Of a stretch of DNA of 64,000 nucleotides, positions 1 through 12,266 are shown piece after piece (within the stretch, counting starts at the first letter, position 1; each line of letters begins with the position of its first letter). This DNA comes from Ascochyta rabiei (taxonomy: Eukaryota > Ascomycota > Dothideomycetes > Pleosporales > Didymellaceae): contig NC_082424.1 of assembly GCF_004011695.2 (NCBI RefSeq), forward strand, positions 1,205,206 through 1,269,205, in the 5' to 3' direction. Under the pieces are notes generated by a model. The model was given only the letters and a program-made list of their open reading frames with translations. It did no database searches and was not told where the DNA came from. A program made the translations under genes and the position numbers.

Positions 1-510
1 CGTACTGGCCGATCATGAAGGCTTTTATTCAGGCATGGAAGGCTGGTGACACAACAACCGCAAACATGGTACCTACAAATGGCAAGCCTGTTGAGGGTGC
101 GTTTTGGCACCACACAATGACCGTGGACGCCAATTGCGGCACTGAAAAGCAGCCCAAATCCGCCGATATCAAGACAGCTGCTGAAGATGCTGTAAGTGGT
201 ATCCTCCTTGTAGCCAAGGGCAAGACAAACCTGGTTGCTGTGGTCAACGTCAATGGAAATAAGCTCGACCAGAAAAACTTGAAGGAGGGCTACAATGCGC
301 TCAAGTTTACTGGCCCGAACTTCAAGCCTGGAAAGGTGCAGCTCGAAGTTTGGGACGGCAGCACCATGGTTGGTGGTGGCTACGGAGCGATCCCGGTATG
401 TCACTTACATCCGCTGTTGTTGTGTTGTGAAAGGAGCTAACAAAATCCAGATAACTGACTCCGCTACGGTGTGCAACTACAACTTCCAGGTAGTCGCCGT
501 GCCCAGCTAG
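1..510 (+). CDS. GH71 alpha-1,3-glucanase (mutanase), 3' end only
   Basis: Partial gene entering from the left edge; the frame is open from base 3. Exon 1 runs to 395, a GT-AG intron covers 396-450 (GTATGT donor, phase 0), and the last exon 451-510 ends in TAG. The start seen (YWPIMKAFIQAWKAG) and the later FWHH motif match the end of the GH71 catalytic barrel, where a YW...YI..WK..G stretch precedes a small beta-rich C-terminal domain. That domain is visible here: LLVAKGKTNLVAVVNVNG, LEVWDGS and a VCNYNFQVVAVPS terminus. Family members are secreted and cleave alpha-1,3-glucan, a fungal wall polymer. The catalytic acids lie upstream of the window, so activity cannot be judged. A beta-sandwich C-terminus from another hydrolase family is the main alternative. 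Confidence 0.68.
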
Positions 511-2376
511 GTATCGTGATTCAGATCAAACGCACAGGGCAAAAGCGTACCAAGCGAGAAGGAGCCGAATTTATTATTTAAGACCTCTAAAGCGCTCTCT
601 ACTAAGGTAGCATAATAAATGTCAATAAGAAGACCTGAATATCTCCTAACCTACCTCGTAAGCCAAGAAGGTGCCATTGCATGCTCAAGTGATAGGCGAT
701 ATAGACGCAACAGTGATTGTTCGCCTCATACTGCACTCTCAGGCACGACCACTTGACTCTTAAAGATCCCTGTGAGCTTGGGTCTATCTCCAGTTGCCAC
801 CGGCCAGCTGGCTCATACTGGCTGCGGCATGGCGCAAGCGAGCGCCTTCGGAGCTTGCGGTGCTCCGAAGATTCATCGTCCGCTGGTATCGTTCCGCTGG
901 AGGGATATCTTTTAGTCATAGGACGAGTACAGTCCATGTTGTGTCCAGCCAATACTTATTCAGCAACAAGAGAAAGCGACACAAACTTGATTATGTTGTC
1001 TTTCGAAGAACGTGGGGTTCATAGTATTCCATTCTTGCCGAACCACCTTCGGAGGTAACACTTAGCCTGCCGGTACAGCGTGCCCACAAATGCCACGCCC
1101 AGTCTATACCCCAAAGTGGCCTTCGACATAGCCCCACCTGCAGTACTCCTTGCGCTTTATATCGCCTCAGCTGTATGCCACCAGATCACTCCCTAACGGG
1201 ACCACACAAAAGGCGTCAAATTCCCACTGCCCTAGGTAACATGCAGATAATCGATGGTAAGAGTCGACATCGTGGTTCTTGGTGCTGCATACTCAATGCA
1301 GCCAGACAACACAAGCATGGCGCTTGTTGTCCCTATCCTCGCCCCACTTGGGGTTGAGCTTACCTACGTTTTCGTTACCTCCTCTCGCTACGGGTGTTTC
1401 GGGTCGTCATTCAAGACTCGAGTGGAATATCTGGCCATCGACCTACCGTATGAGTTCCATCTTCTCGTAGTCTTCCCCTTCAGTACTCTGTTCAGCTTCA
1501 CAGATGATCCAGAACTGCCTTGCGCGTCCGCCTGGAATGCAACAACAGAGGTCCTCTACTTCCTAATGTTCGGCTGAAGAGCACCGACCCTTCGCCTTCC
1601 TGCCCTTTTCCTGTCACAACTAAGGAACAATCAGTCTGAATACTTTGGCCAGGAAAGCATGCAGGCCAAAATCGTCAAACTTGGGGTTGCCCTTCATTTT
1701 GCCAACATAATCTCAGTGCGACGTTTAGTAGTAGCCTGTGTGTCCTATTGACCTCTTCCAAATTTTGCATAAAAGGATAGTAGGGCTACGTAATGTATCG
1801 TCAAGCTGGGTTTAGAGTTGGTGGGCGCTTTTATTTCGTGTTTTTACGCGCTTTGATAAACGCGTCTGGATGCACCGGCCGCGAGTAATCCGGAGATTAT
1901 CCCAATTTTAATTTCGATGGCAGCCGGCACAGATCGATCCAATTGAATTACCTAGTTGCAACACGCATCGCCGAGCCGTGGCCAAAATAACGACAAAACG
2001 GTCGTTGGCCAGTTCTTCTACCTTTTCAAGCCAAGAAAAAGCGAGAAAGCTTGCCTGAACCGGGAGAAGAGAGGAAGGTAATGGAGATAATTTTTCCTCC
2101 TGCAATCTCCGATCTCGAATTTGGGAACAGGTTCAGAGATTCACTGATCCTTTCTTGGAAGAATGGCAATGATCGAAGCTCATGGTCAATTCGCACGATG
2201 CCATCAAGCGTCTCAGAAAGAGACAGACAAGTAGCTGCATGCAGCTTAAGTCAAGCATACGGCTAGCGATCCCAGCATTACTGTATAAGTAGCCTTTCGT
2301 ATTGGCCTCACCTAGTCAATCACGAGAGTGACCGTTTGGAAAGTGGAAAGTCAGCTGTTGCCAGTGGAGGCGAGTA
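511..2376. other. Gene-poor stretch, no supported gene
   Basis: Only short overlapping open frames are present (for example 1254-1577), and they show no recognisable domain, codon pattern or splice structure. No repeat, tRNA-like fold or transposon ends were seen. The 3' untranslated region of the GH71 gene should occupy the first one or two hundred bases. Confidence 0.5.
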
Positions 2377-2378
2377 TA

Positions 2379-2449
2379 CGGAGGAGCATTTCAAAAGTCT
2401 TTTCCCCCCCCCTTGTCAACGCACGGGGCAGTCAGGGGTAATCGGCCCG
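2379..2449 (+). repeat. Left terminal inverted repeat of the Tc1 element
   Basis: It pairs with 3840-3910 in reverse complement with a handful of mismatches, mainly in the length of the poly-C tract. It begins CGGAGG directly after the TA duplication. Confidence 0.92.
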
Positions 2450-2543
2450 GGTTTCCATGACGTGTTCTCTTTCTGCTTTCTCTCTTCTATCCTCCTCTAC
2501 CCCACCTACCCTATCTACTCTATCTACTCTATCTACTTCTATT

Positions 2544-3827
2544 ATGCCAGTCTTTGATCTTGCAACTTGTGCTCTAATTATAGCCTATAAGGCTGATGGG
2601 AAGACAAATTCAGAGATAACTTAATTAACTAGTGTTAAGAAGCGTACAATTAACTCAATCTACACACAAGCAATTAAGAGAGGCTTTGATCCTGCTGTCA
2701 GGCCTATTTGATTAGAAAACAAGCACGTTGAAGATGCACAACGATCTGGGAGGCCTTCAAAACAGCAGGAGGCCTTTGAGAAGGTTGTAAACCTTGTGAG
2801 ACGGGATCGTTATGGTAGAGAGAAGACCTGTGCTGATATTGCTGGCGATCTTAGTCAAGATGGCCTAGACATCTCAGCCTCTACAGTGTGGAGAGTACTC
2901 AGAAAAGCAGGCTACAAGAAGACAAAGCCAACAAGGAAACCTGGGTTGACGAAACAGATGAGGAAGGAGAGGCTAGCGTGGTGTCTTGAGCATAAAGATT
3001 GGACTATTGAGGATTGGAAGAACGTTATCTGGACTGATGAGACTGCTATAGTACTCCTTCATCGACGTGGGGGGTACAGAGTCTGGAGAAAGGTAGATGA
3101 GGCTATTGTTAAAAGCTGTATTCGGGAGAGATAGAAAGGCTACTCTGAGTTTATGTTCTGGGGTTGCTTCACATATGAGAAGAAAGGTCCTTGTCACTGC
3201 TAGACACCTGAGACAAAGCAAGAGAAGGAAGAGGCTACAAGAGAGATTAATAAGTTAAACCAAGAGATAGAGCCTTTGATGAAGGAGAAGTGGGAGCTTG
3301 AGACAGGTATGGCAAGGCTTGGTCTACGTACAAAGCCTGGTAAGAAACCTCAATAGAGATGGAATTAAAAGAATGGCAAGCTATCACGAGGCAAAGGCTT
3401 AGGTATAGACTGGTGGCGCTACCAGTCTATTATTATGCGGCCAAAGCTGATTCCTTTTGCAAAGGAGTGTATGAAAGAGAGGCCTAGCACTCTAGTTTAA
3501 GAGGACAAAGCACCTGCTTATAATTACTATATACAACGTATAGTATATAGCCAAGAGCACGTAGCACAGCTACTTTGGTGTGGTAACTCACCAGATCTGA
3601 ATGCTATTGAGCCTTGTTGGTTCTGGATGAAGAGACGTACAACAAGGAAAGGAGCACCTAAGAGTAGAGCTCAGTCTATTCAGGCATGGAAACAGTGTTG
3701 GGATGAACTACCTCAAGAAAAGATTCAGAGTTGGATTGAACGTATCCTAATTCATATCCAAAAGATCATTGAGTTAGAAGGAGGAAATGAGTACAAAGAG
3801 GGCAGAGATGTACGTAGGACTGATTGA
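2544..3827 (+). pseudogene. Tc1-family DD34E transposase, seven internal stops
   Basis: One frame runs from the ATG at 2544 to the TGA ending at 3827 (428 codons) without any frameshift, interrupted by seven stops (TAA, TGA, TAG, TAG, TAG, TAA, TAA). The helix-turn-helix N-terminus is recognisable (LATCALIIAYKADGKTNSEI), followed by a winged second helix (ISASTVWRVLRKAGYKK). The catalytic triad is still readable: D in VIWTDET, D in EDKAPAYN, and E in PDLNAIEPCW. The second D and the E are separated by 34 residues, the Tc1 DD34E spacing. Family enzymes cut and paste DNA at TA sites. Stops without indels fit C-to-T changes of Gln and Arg codons, as produced by repeat-induced point mutation. No functional transposase can be made. 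Confidence 0.92.
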
Positions 3828-3839
3828 GATGAATTGAAT

Positions 3840-3910
3840 CGGGCCTATTACCCCTGACTGCCCCGTGCGTTGACTGGGGGGGGGGGAAAGACTTTTGAAA
3901 TGCTCCTCCG
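3840..3910 (-). repeat. Right terminal inverted repeat of the Tc1 element
   Basis: Reverse complement of the left terminus. It ends ...CTCCTCCG immediately before the TA at 3911-3912. The G-tract here is slightly longer than the C-tract of the left copy. Confidence 0.92.
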
Positions 3911-3912
3911 TA

Positions 3913-5168
3913 ACATAGACGCGATCCGTTCAATTGTTCAGACAGATCCATAGGCCCGAGCTCGTTGCTAAAACAGGGAGACATGTGAGAGTCAAGGTGG
4001 TGGACTCGGGACTGTGAGCGAATCAACGCCAGTGCAGCTCGTGTCAATCCGAGAATTTTGGCTATTATTGTGGATAGCTTTGACGGAACCCAACTTTCTT
4101 GATATTGATCCCACTCAGCTACCTGGGGTAGATAACCCGGTTTGAGAGATCGTACCAGTCAATATTATCACGCATACATAGTTAGGTACAATCTAGATAA
4201 GAGCAAGGCTGCTTCAATTCCCTCAATAGTACCAGCAAGAATATCGTTGGTTTTGGCGACTTGTCTAACCATATCTGAGACATTCTCGATGAACATTGAG
4301 GTTCTGCATATTCTCAGACGTTGGAACCTTTGCCGCGCATGACGAATGCTCTACTGTCGTTGTGCTAAGCAAGATGAGAGTAGTTCAAGAGACACGGGAA
4401 TATCTTTATAACGTCAAAATTTTGTTCGTTTGTCGAGGTTTTCAATAGGCATTTATGGGGCTCAGGCCTTGCTGCCCCCACCACCATCGGTACAAGAGCT
4501 GGCGTGGCCGCTAGATGCGTACCACTGCAGGTACAGACATGTAAATATGCTGCTTCAGTCATGATTCTAATGTAGAAATATCGCGACGGAGCGCGCAGAA
4601 CGACACAAAAAAGCAACATTGCTGCGCTGTATATATATATTGTCAAATGATGAAACCGTTGCAGACTGACAGTCGGTCCGTCTCAGAGTCGAGATCATTA
4701 GAGAAGACGCTTGTGTCTGGTGGTCGAATAGAACCAAGCTTACCAAGCTTTTTATCCCCACCATCTCACGAGCTTATTTCGGCAGATGTGGATGAAAATT
4801 TCTGGATTCGGGACATAGTGTGGTAAGGAGCAATTACGATGCCGTTGCGCGGTGCACGGAGCAGCCCGTTAGTTGACATGAAACGGCCATGGGTAATTGT
4901 CACCAATTAACGGGCAGACGGATGCTGTCCGTATCAGTACACAACCACCTCATTGGCCTCATACCCCACATGGCGCGTTGAGATACGGAGATGAGAAATG
5001 ACCGCACAACGAGAGTGACATGCATCTCGGCACTTCTTAAAACACCTCTTTTCCCCTCAGGCATCTTCGTCTGCAGCATTGTCTTACCCAGAGTCTCTCT
5101 TTTACTCCTGCTGTTGCGCTTGACTAGTTCAAATTTCACTCTTTTTTCAAAATCCATTCATTTTCATC
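3913..5168. other. Intergenic; upstream region of the GH5 gene
   Basis: No gene is supported. Short open frames on both strands lack domains. A (TA)n tract sits near 4629-4640. The last 100-150 bases before the GH5 start are rich in CT stretches, typical of a fungal promoter/5' leader, but no specific operator was recognised. Confidence 0.45.
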
Positions 5169-6536
5169 ATGGCTCGTTATTCATTTGCCTTCTCCGCCTT
5201 GGTGGCAATTGCTGCCGCGGCACAAGGTACCGCATACTCACAGTGTGGTGGAGACGGCTGGACCGGTGCTACCTCATGTGTTTCTGGCTTCCACTGCCAA
5301 TACCAGAACGAATGGTATTCTCAATGCATACCTGGCGGCGCTGCCACTCCCGTCAAAACCCCAACTGCGGTGAAGACTACAGCTACCGCAAAGATCACCG
5401 CTGCAGCCAAAACGCACGCAACGACGCTTTTGACCATCACACGATCTTCATGTAAAAACGACATCGAGTGACAAACATTTGAACCTTCACTGACCAATTC
5501 AGCGATACCCACACCGCCAGCGGCGTCGCCGAGCAAGCCGACAAAGTCTGATGGCCCTGTGCCAACTGCTGCTGGGAGCACCTCTGGATCTTCGGGAAAG
5601 ACTCAGTATGCTGGTGTCAACATCGCTGGGTTCGATTTTGGCTGTTCCACCGATGGGTCTTGCGGAGGCTCCTACGTTGACCCCGGTGCCAACGGTATTG
5701 CCCAGATGAAGCACTTCGCGACTGACGATAAACTCAATGTTTTCCGTCTGCCCATCGGCTGGCAACATCTCCTCAACAACCAGCTTGGTGGTTCGATCGA
5801 CGCCACAGTTGGCGCTGCATACGACAACCTGGTGCAGGGCTGCTTGGCCACCGGCGCTCTCTGCATTCTCGATTTGCACAATTACGCACGCTGGAATGGC
5901 GCGATTGTCGGCCAGGGTGGACCTACAGACGCTGAGTTTGCCGACGTGTGGTCGAAGCTCGCCACGAAATACGCATCGGAGAAGAACATCGCCTTCGGTT
6001 TGATGAATGAACCCCATGATCTCACCATGACATCATGGGCTACATCTGTTCAAGCCGCTGTTACTGCTATCCGCAAGGCTGGCGCAACTTCGCAGTACAT
6101 TCTTGTCCCTGGTACCGATTACACCTCTGCTGGCAGCTTTGTTCAGAACAGTGGCCCAGCCCTTCTTACCGTTAAGGATGCGGACGGTTCTACCAGCAAG
6201 ATCATCTTCGATATTCACCGTTACCTGGACTCGGACAACAGTGGCACAAACGCAGAGTGCACTACTGATCATGTTCAGGACTCGTTTGTCCCGCTTGCGA
6301 CTTGGCTCCGAAGCAACGGTCGTAAGGCTATCTTGTCCGAAGTTGGCGGTGGCAACACTGCTTCTTGCGAGCAAGACACCTGCGCAGCCATTGCTTCGAT
6401 CAATAAGAACAGCGATGTTTACCTGGGATATGTAGGCTGGTCTGCTGGTGCTTTTGATGCCTCCTACGTCCTTTCCTTGACGCCATCAGGCTCTAACGAT
6501 AAGACATTGATGTCAAAGTGCTTTAGCCGCGCATAG
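5169..6536 (+). CDS. Secreted GH5 endo-beta-1,4-glucanase with N-terminal CBM1
   Basis: Two exons, 5169-5451 and 5503-6536, are joined across a 51-base intron (GTAAAA donor, CACTGAC branch site near 5489, CAG acceptor), giving 438 residues. Residues 1-18 or so form a signal peptide ([20 protein letters not shown]). A CBM1 cellulose-binding module follows ([11 protein letters not shown]..., four Cys, aromatic ligand residues). Next is a Thr/Ala/Pro/Ser linker, then a GH5 subfamily-5-like catalytic domain. The acid/base Glu is in LMNEPHD and the nucleophile Glu in ILSEVGGG; the HxY motif IHRYLD is also present. Family enzymes hydrolyse internal cellulose bonds outside the cell. The gene looks intact and probably serves plant-biomass breakdown. 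Choosing the ATG at 5169 places the signal peptide at the N-terminus. Confidence 0.95.
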
Positions 6537-7043
6537 TCGGCAGAAATGACGAGCTTCATATGATACAGCTCTTTTCCTAACTAGATACTCTCCTTTAGCT
6601 TCGGACTTACTTCTTCGTGTGTGTTATCTATCCAGGCAGTAGAACCGCTTCTTTTCAAGCATTTCATTCAAACCCAACAAAAGATCACACCAATGACGAC
6701 ATAATCGTGTTTATTCAATGGTAGATCATCCAATACGAACTACGTTCTGAAATCCATAAAAATGCGCAGGCGAGAAACTATTAGCAACCGTGAATTAGAT
6801 ATGCTACTCATGCAGCTGTCCGCATTCAGGAATTGAATTATGCTCCTGATGCTTCACAATCAATGCAGATGCTATTGTTCCTTCATATGCGCTCTTATAA
6901 TAAATACGGATTCAAATGCTTTCGACCAATACTGCAATGCTGCATTCTCTGTGGAGAGGGGGAGTGGATACAAATCGAGACCGCCTGGCAGCAGTCTAGC
7001 ACGGCTGAAACCCCTTTCTTGGTCTAGTTCTCTCACTAACGAC
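6537..7043. other. Convergent intergenic region between the GH5 and P450 genes
   Basis: It holds the two 3' untranslated regions. Open frames here are short and mutually overlapping, and no structured RNA or repeat was seen. Confidence 0.5.
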
Positions 7044-8899
7044 CTACAAAGCAGTGCCTCGACGCTCAATGCGCACCCAGAAGTCCTCCATAACCCACAT
7101 CCCCTATGATTGAATTAGCGTGAGTGTGTTGGACGATTGTAAAGGCGAATGGGGCACGCTTACAGCATTGGACAGTGTGGCCGGTCTATCCGGCCGGCAG
7201 GCACTGAAATCAAACCTTCGGAAGATCTGTTTCTGAATCAACAATTGTCATGCATAAAGAAATTGATACCCTCATACCTCTACAAAGAACTTGTTGAACT
7301 CCATCCACGCGACTGGCTTGCCGAGACAATGATACTTCCCGTAGTGGAAGCAGAGATCGACCGTGCTCGTCATTTCCTGAGCCTTCTCAAGACTTGCTTC
7401 AATCCATCTCTCTGGTCTGAAGAGGTCCGCATCGGTGCCATACGTATCCTTGGAGTACTGAGTTCCAAGCGGTGAAAACCCAATCTGCGTACCTCCGGGC
7501 AAGAACTTGCCGGCGATTACATCCCCGGCTGGAGGTACCTGCTTGAATAGGGCTCCCGAAGCAGGCGGCATAATGCGGAGACCTTCTTTGATTATAGCTT
7601 GCAGGTATGGCATGTTACGGGCTTCGGCATCCGTGATTGGGGAAGAGATTCTCCCCGAAGCAATACCGTGATCGATTTCAGTCTGCAACTTTCTGTAGAC
7701 GCTAGGATTAGTGAGAACGTTGAGCATGACGGTCCGAATGTTCGCAGCCGTTGTTTCAAGACCAGCAGCGATTTGGAGTAACGCTTCTCCTGCAACCTCT
7801 TCCTGGGTAAGGCCGTGTCGCTTGAAAGAGCCAAGCATGTCAAACTTGGACTCAGCATTGGGGCTATATCGCTCTGCAACAAGTCTCTTGGCGACTCTAT
7901 GAGATTGTCAACTAAAGCTACGCAGTCCATGGGAAGGTTTTACATACCCAATAAAAGCACCAAAGCCGGTTTTGTCAGCCTCGGAAGGTAAAAGTTTTCG
8001 AAAGATGCGAGATTGAAGTATTACTGCCACTTCAGGGACATCAGACAAACCTGTCATGATTGGCAGCGAAGACTTGGTTATCTTTAGATAGTCGTACACG
8101 TCGCTGTCGGTGTCTAGATTCCCAAAGGGCTGTCCAAAGGCCAAGTCGGTAATTACATCCATGGTGAAGAATGATGTCTTCTCGCCGAGATCCACTGGAC
8201 GAAACTCTTTTGCTGTGGAAAGATATTTGTCCTCGATCAGATTGATAAAACTTGCGACCCGTTCGTCTACGACCCCCTCCATGGACGTGTTCTCCTTTCC
8301 GGAATACTAAGGTTGTATAAGCAGAGATCTAAGGACTTGTAGCGGGGCGAGTTTACTCCAGCAGCCATCTTCGCGCGCAATTTTGTATGAGCGGCTTCAT
8401 CGCGCATCGAGAATAAATTGTCACGTGTAGGGTCAAATTTAAAAGCTTTGTGGACTGTCTCATATCAGCAGCAGTGTATTGGACATGGGAGGCGGCGCTC
8501 TTACAATTTCCGCGTGTGTATTCGGAGCGCACAGCCATAACTTTTCGGAGGACGTTTGGATCGTTCGTGATCACTTCATTGGGTCCAACGCGGACGAGTG
8601 GGCCTGCATTGTGAGTCGATTAGGTGGGGCCTGCGAGGACAGTACTGCTTACCATATCTATCATTCGCCTCCTTGAATGCATGCGGCTGCCTGCGCTGTT
8701 GCGATTGATAAACCATCCAAAGTTTGGTGAAGCCTGCCCACAAAGGTCCTGGAACATGCGATAGTCGGCGCCATTCGTACCACACTAGGACGAAGTATGC
8801 GATCAATGAAGTGCCAATTAGAGCAACAAGAATCGTTTCAATCTTAGTATAACCCATGGCAAGCTCGCTAGGCATTCGCACTGGGCTTGTATTTGACAT
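7044..8899 (-). CDS. Cytochrome P450, pisatin-demethylase-like
   Basis: Seven exons are supported by GT-AG introns of 45-60 bases: 8653-8899, 8505-8603, 8357-8454, 7948-8306, 7278-7896, 7164-7232 and 7044-7103 (516 residues). The protein starts with a hydrophobic anchor (ILVALIGTSLIAYFVLVW) and a proline hinge (HVPGPLW). The substrate-recognition region KLRAKMAAGYSGKEN is typical of the pisatin demethylase (CYP57-type) group. The I-helix AAGLETT, the K-helix ExxR (KEGLR), the RPERW motif and the heme loop FHYGKYHCLGKPVA with its Cys ligand are all present. The C-terminus MEDFWVRIE, recovered by splicing two tiny last exons, matches the family end. The family does NADPH-dependent monooxygenation, often of plant antifungals or secondary metabolites. 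The substrate is unknown. The 45-base intron is short but consistent. Confidence 0.93.
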
Positions 8900-11020
8900 C
8901 TCGCCAATGGTGGGAAAGATACCCTGAGGACTAGATAGGATAAAAAGTGTAAAAAAGCTTTAGGCTGTTAATTTTCTTAAGTCTATGGTTAGGTATGAAG
9001 AGCACCGTAAGAGTTGATGATTCTAAAACTTATGCAGACGCTTATTTATTTACACTGCGTTCTTGCTGAATAGAGCCTCGCTGAACACATTTCGTGTGCC
9101 GTGCATACTGCATCACGCACGCATGTTGAATTGGCAAACGCTGGCTACTGGTTAGCTGGATGAATTCAGTGGTGCGCGCCAATCAAATATGGCATGTTGT
9201 GATGTCCGCGGGCAAAATCTACGTGGCTTAATTAAGCAAAGGGTGATGCACTGGCAATCCTGCTTCGCATGGTTGCATGCGACAATTCTCCAGCTCGCTA
9301 GAGCATTCCTTTGCGAAATACAAGCCGAGTCGGGGTTAATTTTCTTTTGTTGGACTACTTGTTCTCGTTCAGGGCGACTTTCCACGCTACCACGACCGCA
9401 GAACTAGTGAGAGTTATGTCGACGTCGGCTGAATAGAATCCTCATCATGATTTCCCAATGCTTCGTGCATGGTCCGTACGTCGCTTCGAATGCTAGTAGC
9501 TCAAGATCCTGCAGGGTTCCGTGAGCGTGATTCGAGCTGCCTATTGGCCCTACCCATGTTGAGGTCTTCGACAATGGAATTCAACAAAGAAATCTGCTAA
9601 TTGGGCTGATCAACATCTCCAGACGCGGAGGATCACGTAGCGAGGACCTGTAGGTTGCCTAAATTATTATTTTTGTGGCTATCAAGCATGTTTAGCTCTG
9701 CGCCAACCATGACAGCGGCAGGCAGCATTGTAGTGAGTCGGGCTGCAAGAAGCTTGTTCGAGTTAGATGATACATGTCGGTAGATGAAGGACAGATTATT
9801 GAGTTTGATTGGATGGGATAGATATCCGGTTGACAACACCGCATGTGGCGCAGAGTGTTTGGTTCGTTCGCGTAGAACGCGCATGCAATATTCCGGAAAA
9901 TAGCGGGGAACAGCAACTTTGTTTGCACTACTCGTATCCGGGTGCCAGGTTTGGACTGGCATTGATCCTGCTGTGTGAGAGTGAGAAAAGCTGTGAAGGT
10001 GATGACGTCAGTCCACCCTGATTGAGACATCATCCAGGACGCAGGCCCTCTAACCATAAAAATTGTGGGCCTGACCATAGACTAACGCATAGAGGTAGGT
10101 CTGATAGAAATAAATCTTATATACGTATACTAAGAACACATTTAGAACATGTTAAGAACACATTAGAGAACGTAAACTTTGTAATAGTTACCTATAGCGT
10201 CTGATCTCTACACCAGTATTAGTAGTAGGCACTGTTTTAACTGTAAGGCTTACTGTCAAAGTAAGCATTACTATCTAATAGATGCTTAGTATACCAAGCA
10301 GAGCTGTGTTTAAATAACTATAATAATTCATTTTAACTTTATCTTAAATGCGTTCTAAACGATTTTTTGTATTTTCTATCGTTAATTCTAGAATTTGTTT
10401 GAAATACAGATTGATAACAAATTTCTGCTGCATATAGCCAGCATATAGTTAGCTAGATTCTTATGACACGTTAGCAGTCAGTCTCTAGTTGGGCCATAGT
10501 TCCTATGGTCAGAAGGCATGCGGCCTTAAACATCACCTCTCGGCTTAGCTTATTTACTTCAGCATCACATCAACAATCTCAAGCCAACTTTGACAGTCTC
10601 CAAAATTGCTCTATTGCTTTGACCAGAAATCAGCCACCACGCAGGGGCTTTGAACAGCAGGCTATCCTCCACGTAGCGACTACGGGCCTCAGTTGCAGCG
10701 TATCAAAAACAAATTCAAAAAGCACAAAGTACACAAGAGATCAGCAGAAGTTCATCTCTCTGATTCTGATTACCCCTGCTACACAAGATGCGCGTTGATA
10801 TATGGGTTGAATCAAAAAATCGGCGTTGGCAATCACTCAGCTTAGCAATCAACAAGCTTAGAATTCCAAACATCAGAATCGCACCACACGATAGCCACAC
10901 CAAGCTTATTCTAGCAGCAGAACGGCATGCTTGATCTCGTTCAGAGGAAACAAAAGATGCAGGCTGTTCGAATCCATGATCGGCATTCGATTGCGAAGAT
11001 CGACTTGCAGCGCGGCCAAC
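8900..11020. other. Long gene-free region with an AT-rich core
   Basis: No gene was recognised. Bases 10080-10480 are clearly more AT-rich than their surroundings and contain TATA-like runs. This could be a decayed repeat, but no ends or coding remnants could be named. Short ORFs at 9152-10204 and 10505-10798 have no support. Confidence 0.45.
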
Positions 11021-12266
11021 ATGACTGCAATGCAAAGTAACCTCGCCTGGACCGTACCTGCGCACGCGTCTTCCATCGCTCACCTCGAGCAACTTTCTCG
11101 TCCAGTACCAACTCCGGGAGACTACCAAGTGCTAGTTCGTTTGACTGCCACCTCGCTCAATTACCGCGACCTCCTCGTTGCAATACGCTCCCACAATATC
11201 CAGGCAACCACAAGCCGAATCTTGTTCCATGTTGTGACGGTGCTGGTGTCATTTATGCTGCGGGTGTTTCATCGCGTTGGGCCAGTCGCGAAGGAACTAA
11301 AGTGCTTCTCGACCCCAACGAATGGTTATCACGAGATGTAAGAAATCTTGACTTGGGCAAAGTGTATGGCGCAGCAGGCTCGGATGGTACGTAATTGTCC
11401 GCTCGAGCTTTCCGACACATAGTAACTCAAACATTCAGGCATCCTGCAGCAATGGGTAATTGTGCCCGACGAGCGAGTGATTGAGGCGCCTAAGCATCTC
11501 AATGCTGGGGAGAATGCAGCTCTACCGACCGCAGGAGTAACGGCGTGGAGTGCGATCAGAGAAGGCCTTGATGCGTCGTTGAGCAGAGAGTCGCGCGCCT
11601 GGAAAGATGGGAAGAGACTGGAAGTCAAGGCGATATTGACTCAAGGAACAGGCGGAGTGAGCTGTTTTGCGATCCAGGTGCGCATCTTGTAGCGGTACTG
11701 TAATAATTTGGCTGCTGACATTATCAGATTGCTGTTGCCTTGGGAGCCACGGTAATTGCTACCTCTTCCTCAGATACGAAACTTGCGCTGGCCCAAGAAC
11801 TCGGAGCCACGCATGGCATCAATTATTCGACGCATCCGGATTGGGACGAAGAGGTGCTCCGGCTCACAGAAGGGAAGGGCGTTGATCATGTCATCGAGCT
11901 AGGAGGCGCTCAAACGCTGATGAAATCTATCAACAGTGTCCGCAGAGGTGGCCTGGTCAGCGTCATTGGGATTCTGAGTGCGTCTCAAGACATACCCGGA
12001 GAGATTGTGCCAAGTCTGCTGTTTGGAGGCAAAACAGGTAAGTGAATGCTGATTCATGACATGTCAGTACTGACGTTGGAACAGTCAAAGGTTGTGTAGC
12101 CTTCAATCGGGATGCAACGGCCGAATTCGCACAGTTCGCCGAGCAGTATGGCATCAGGCCTGTCATTGCTAAGGAATTTGAGTTTGGAGATGCGATTACT
12201 GCTTTTGAAGCCTTGCAACACCAGAGTGAAGTAGGAAAAATTATCGTCAGGCTGAACAATGAATAA
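11021..12266 (+). pseudogene. MDR (zinc-type alcohol dehydrogenase-like) oxidoreductase with a one-base frameshift
   Basis: Four exons: 11021-11386, 11439-11677, 11728-12037 and 12085-12266, with introns of 52, 50 and 47 bases. Exon 1 begins in frame with the N-terminal GroES-like fold (LNYRDLLVAIRS), but from about 11190 the homologous sequence (GNHKPNLVPCCDGAGVI, then KVYGAAGSDG) continues one base out of frame. The expected SP-YPGNHKP motif shows one base missing near 11190. Downstream the nucleotide-binding fold is intact: LTQGTGGVSCFAIQIAVALG, then GATVIATSSSD, VDHVIELGG and a C-terminal EVGKIIVRL. Family members reduce aldehydes, ketones or quinones with NAD(P)H. Every other splice junction is clean, so this is either a recent mutation or a base-call error. 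If the call is wrong, the gene is functional. Confidence 0.85.

Larger units (their letters stand above)
2377..3912 (+). mobile_element. Inactivated Tc1/mariner (DD34E) transposon with TIRs and TA duplication
   Basis: A 1532-base element (2379-3910) is flanked on both sides by the dinucleotide TA (2377-2378 and 3911-3912), the expected Tc1/mariner target duplication. Near-perfect terminal inverted repeats of about 71 bases lie at 2379-2449 and 3840-3910. Both begin CGGAGGAGCATTTCAAAAG, contain a C-tract and share the sequence CAACGCACGGGGCAGTCAGG. A transposase reading frame lies between them. A truncated relative occurs at 34561-34811. The preserved ends and TA sites suggest a fairly young insertion, while the reading frame is full of stops. 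Confidence 0.93.

Noticed and set aside
1254..1577. 107-residue ORF between the GH71 gene and the Tc1 element
   Set aside because: It overlaps two other frames of similar size and shows no domain, signal peptide or splice partners.
4991..5455. 154-residue ORF ahead of and overlapping the GH5 gene
   Set aside because: It overlaps the signal peptide and CBM1 in another frame and has no recognisable features; it is a shadow of the GH5 gene.
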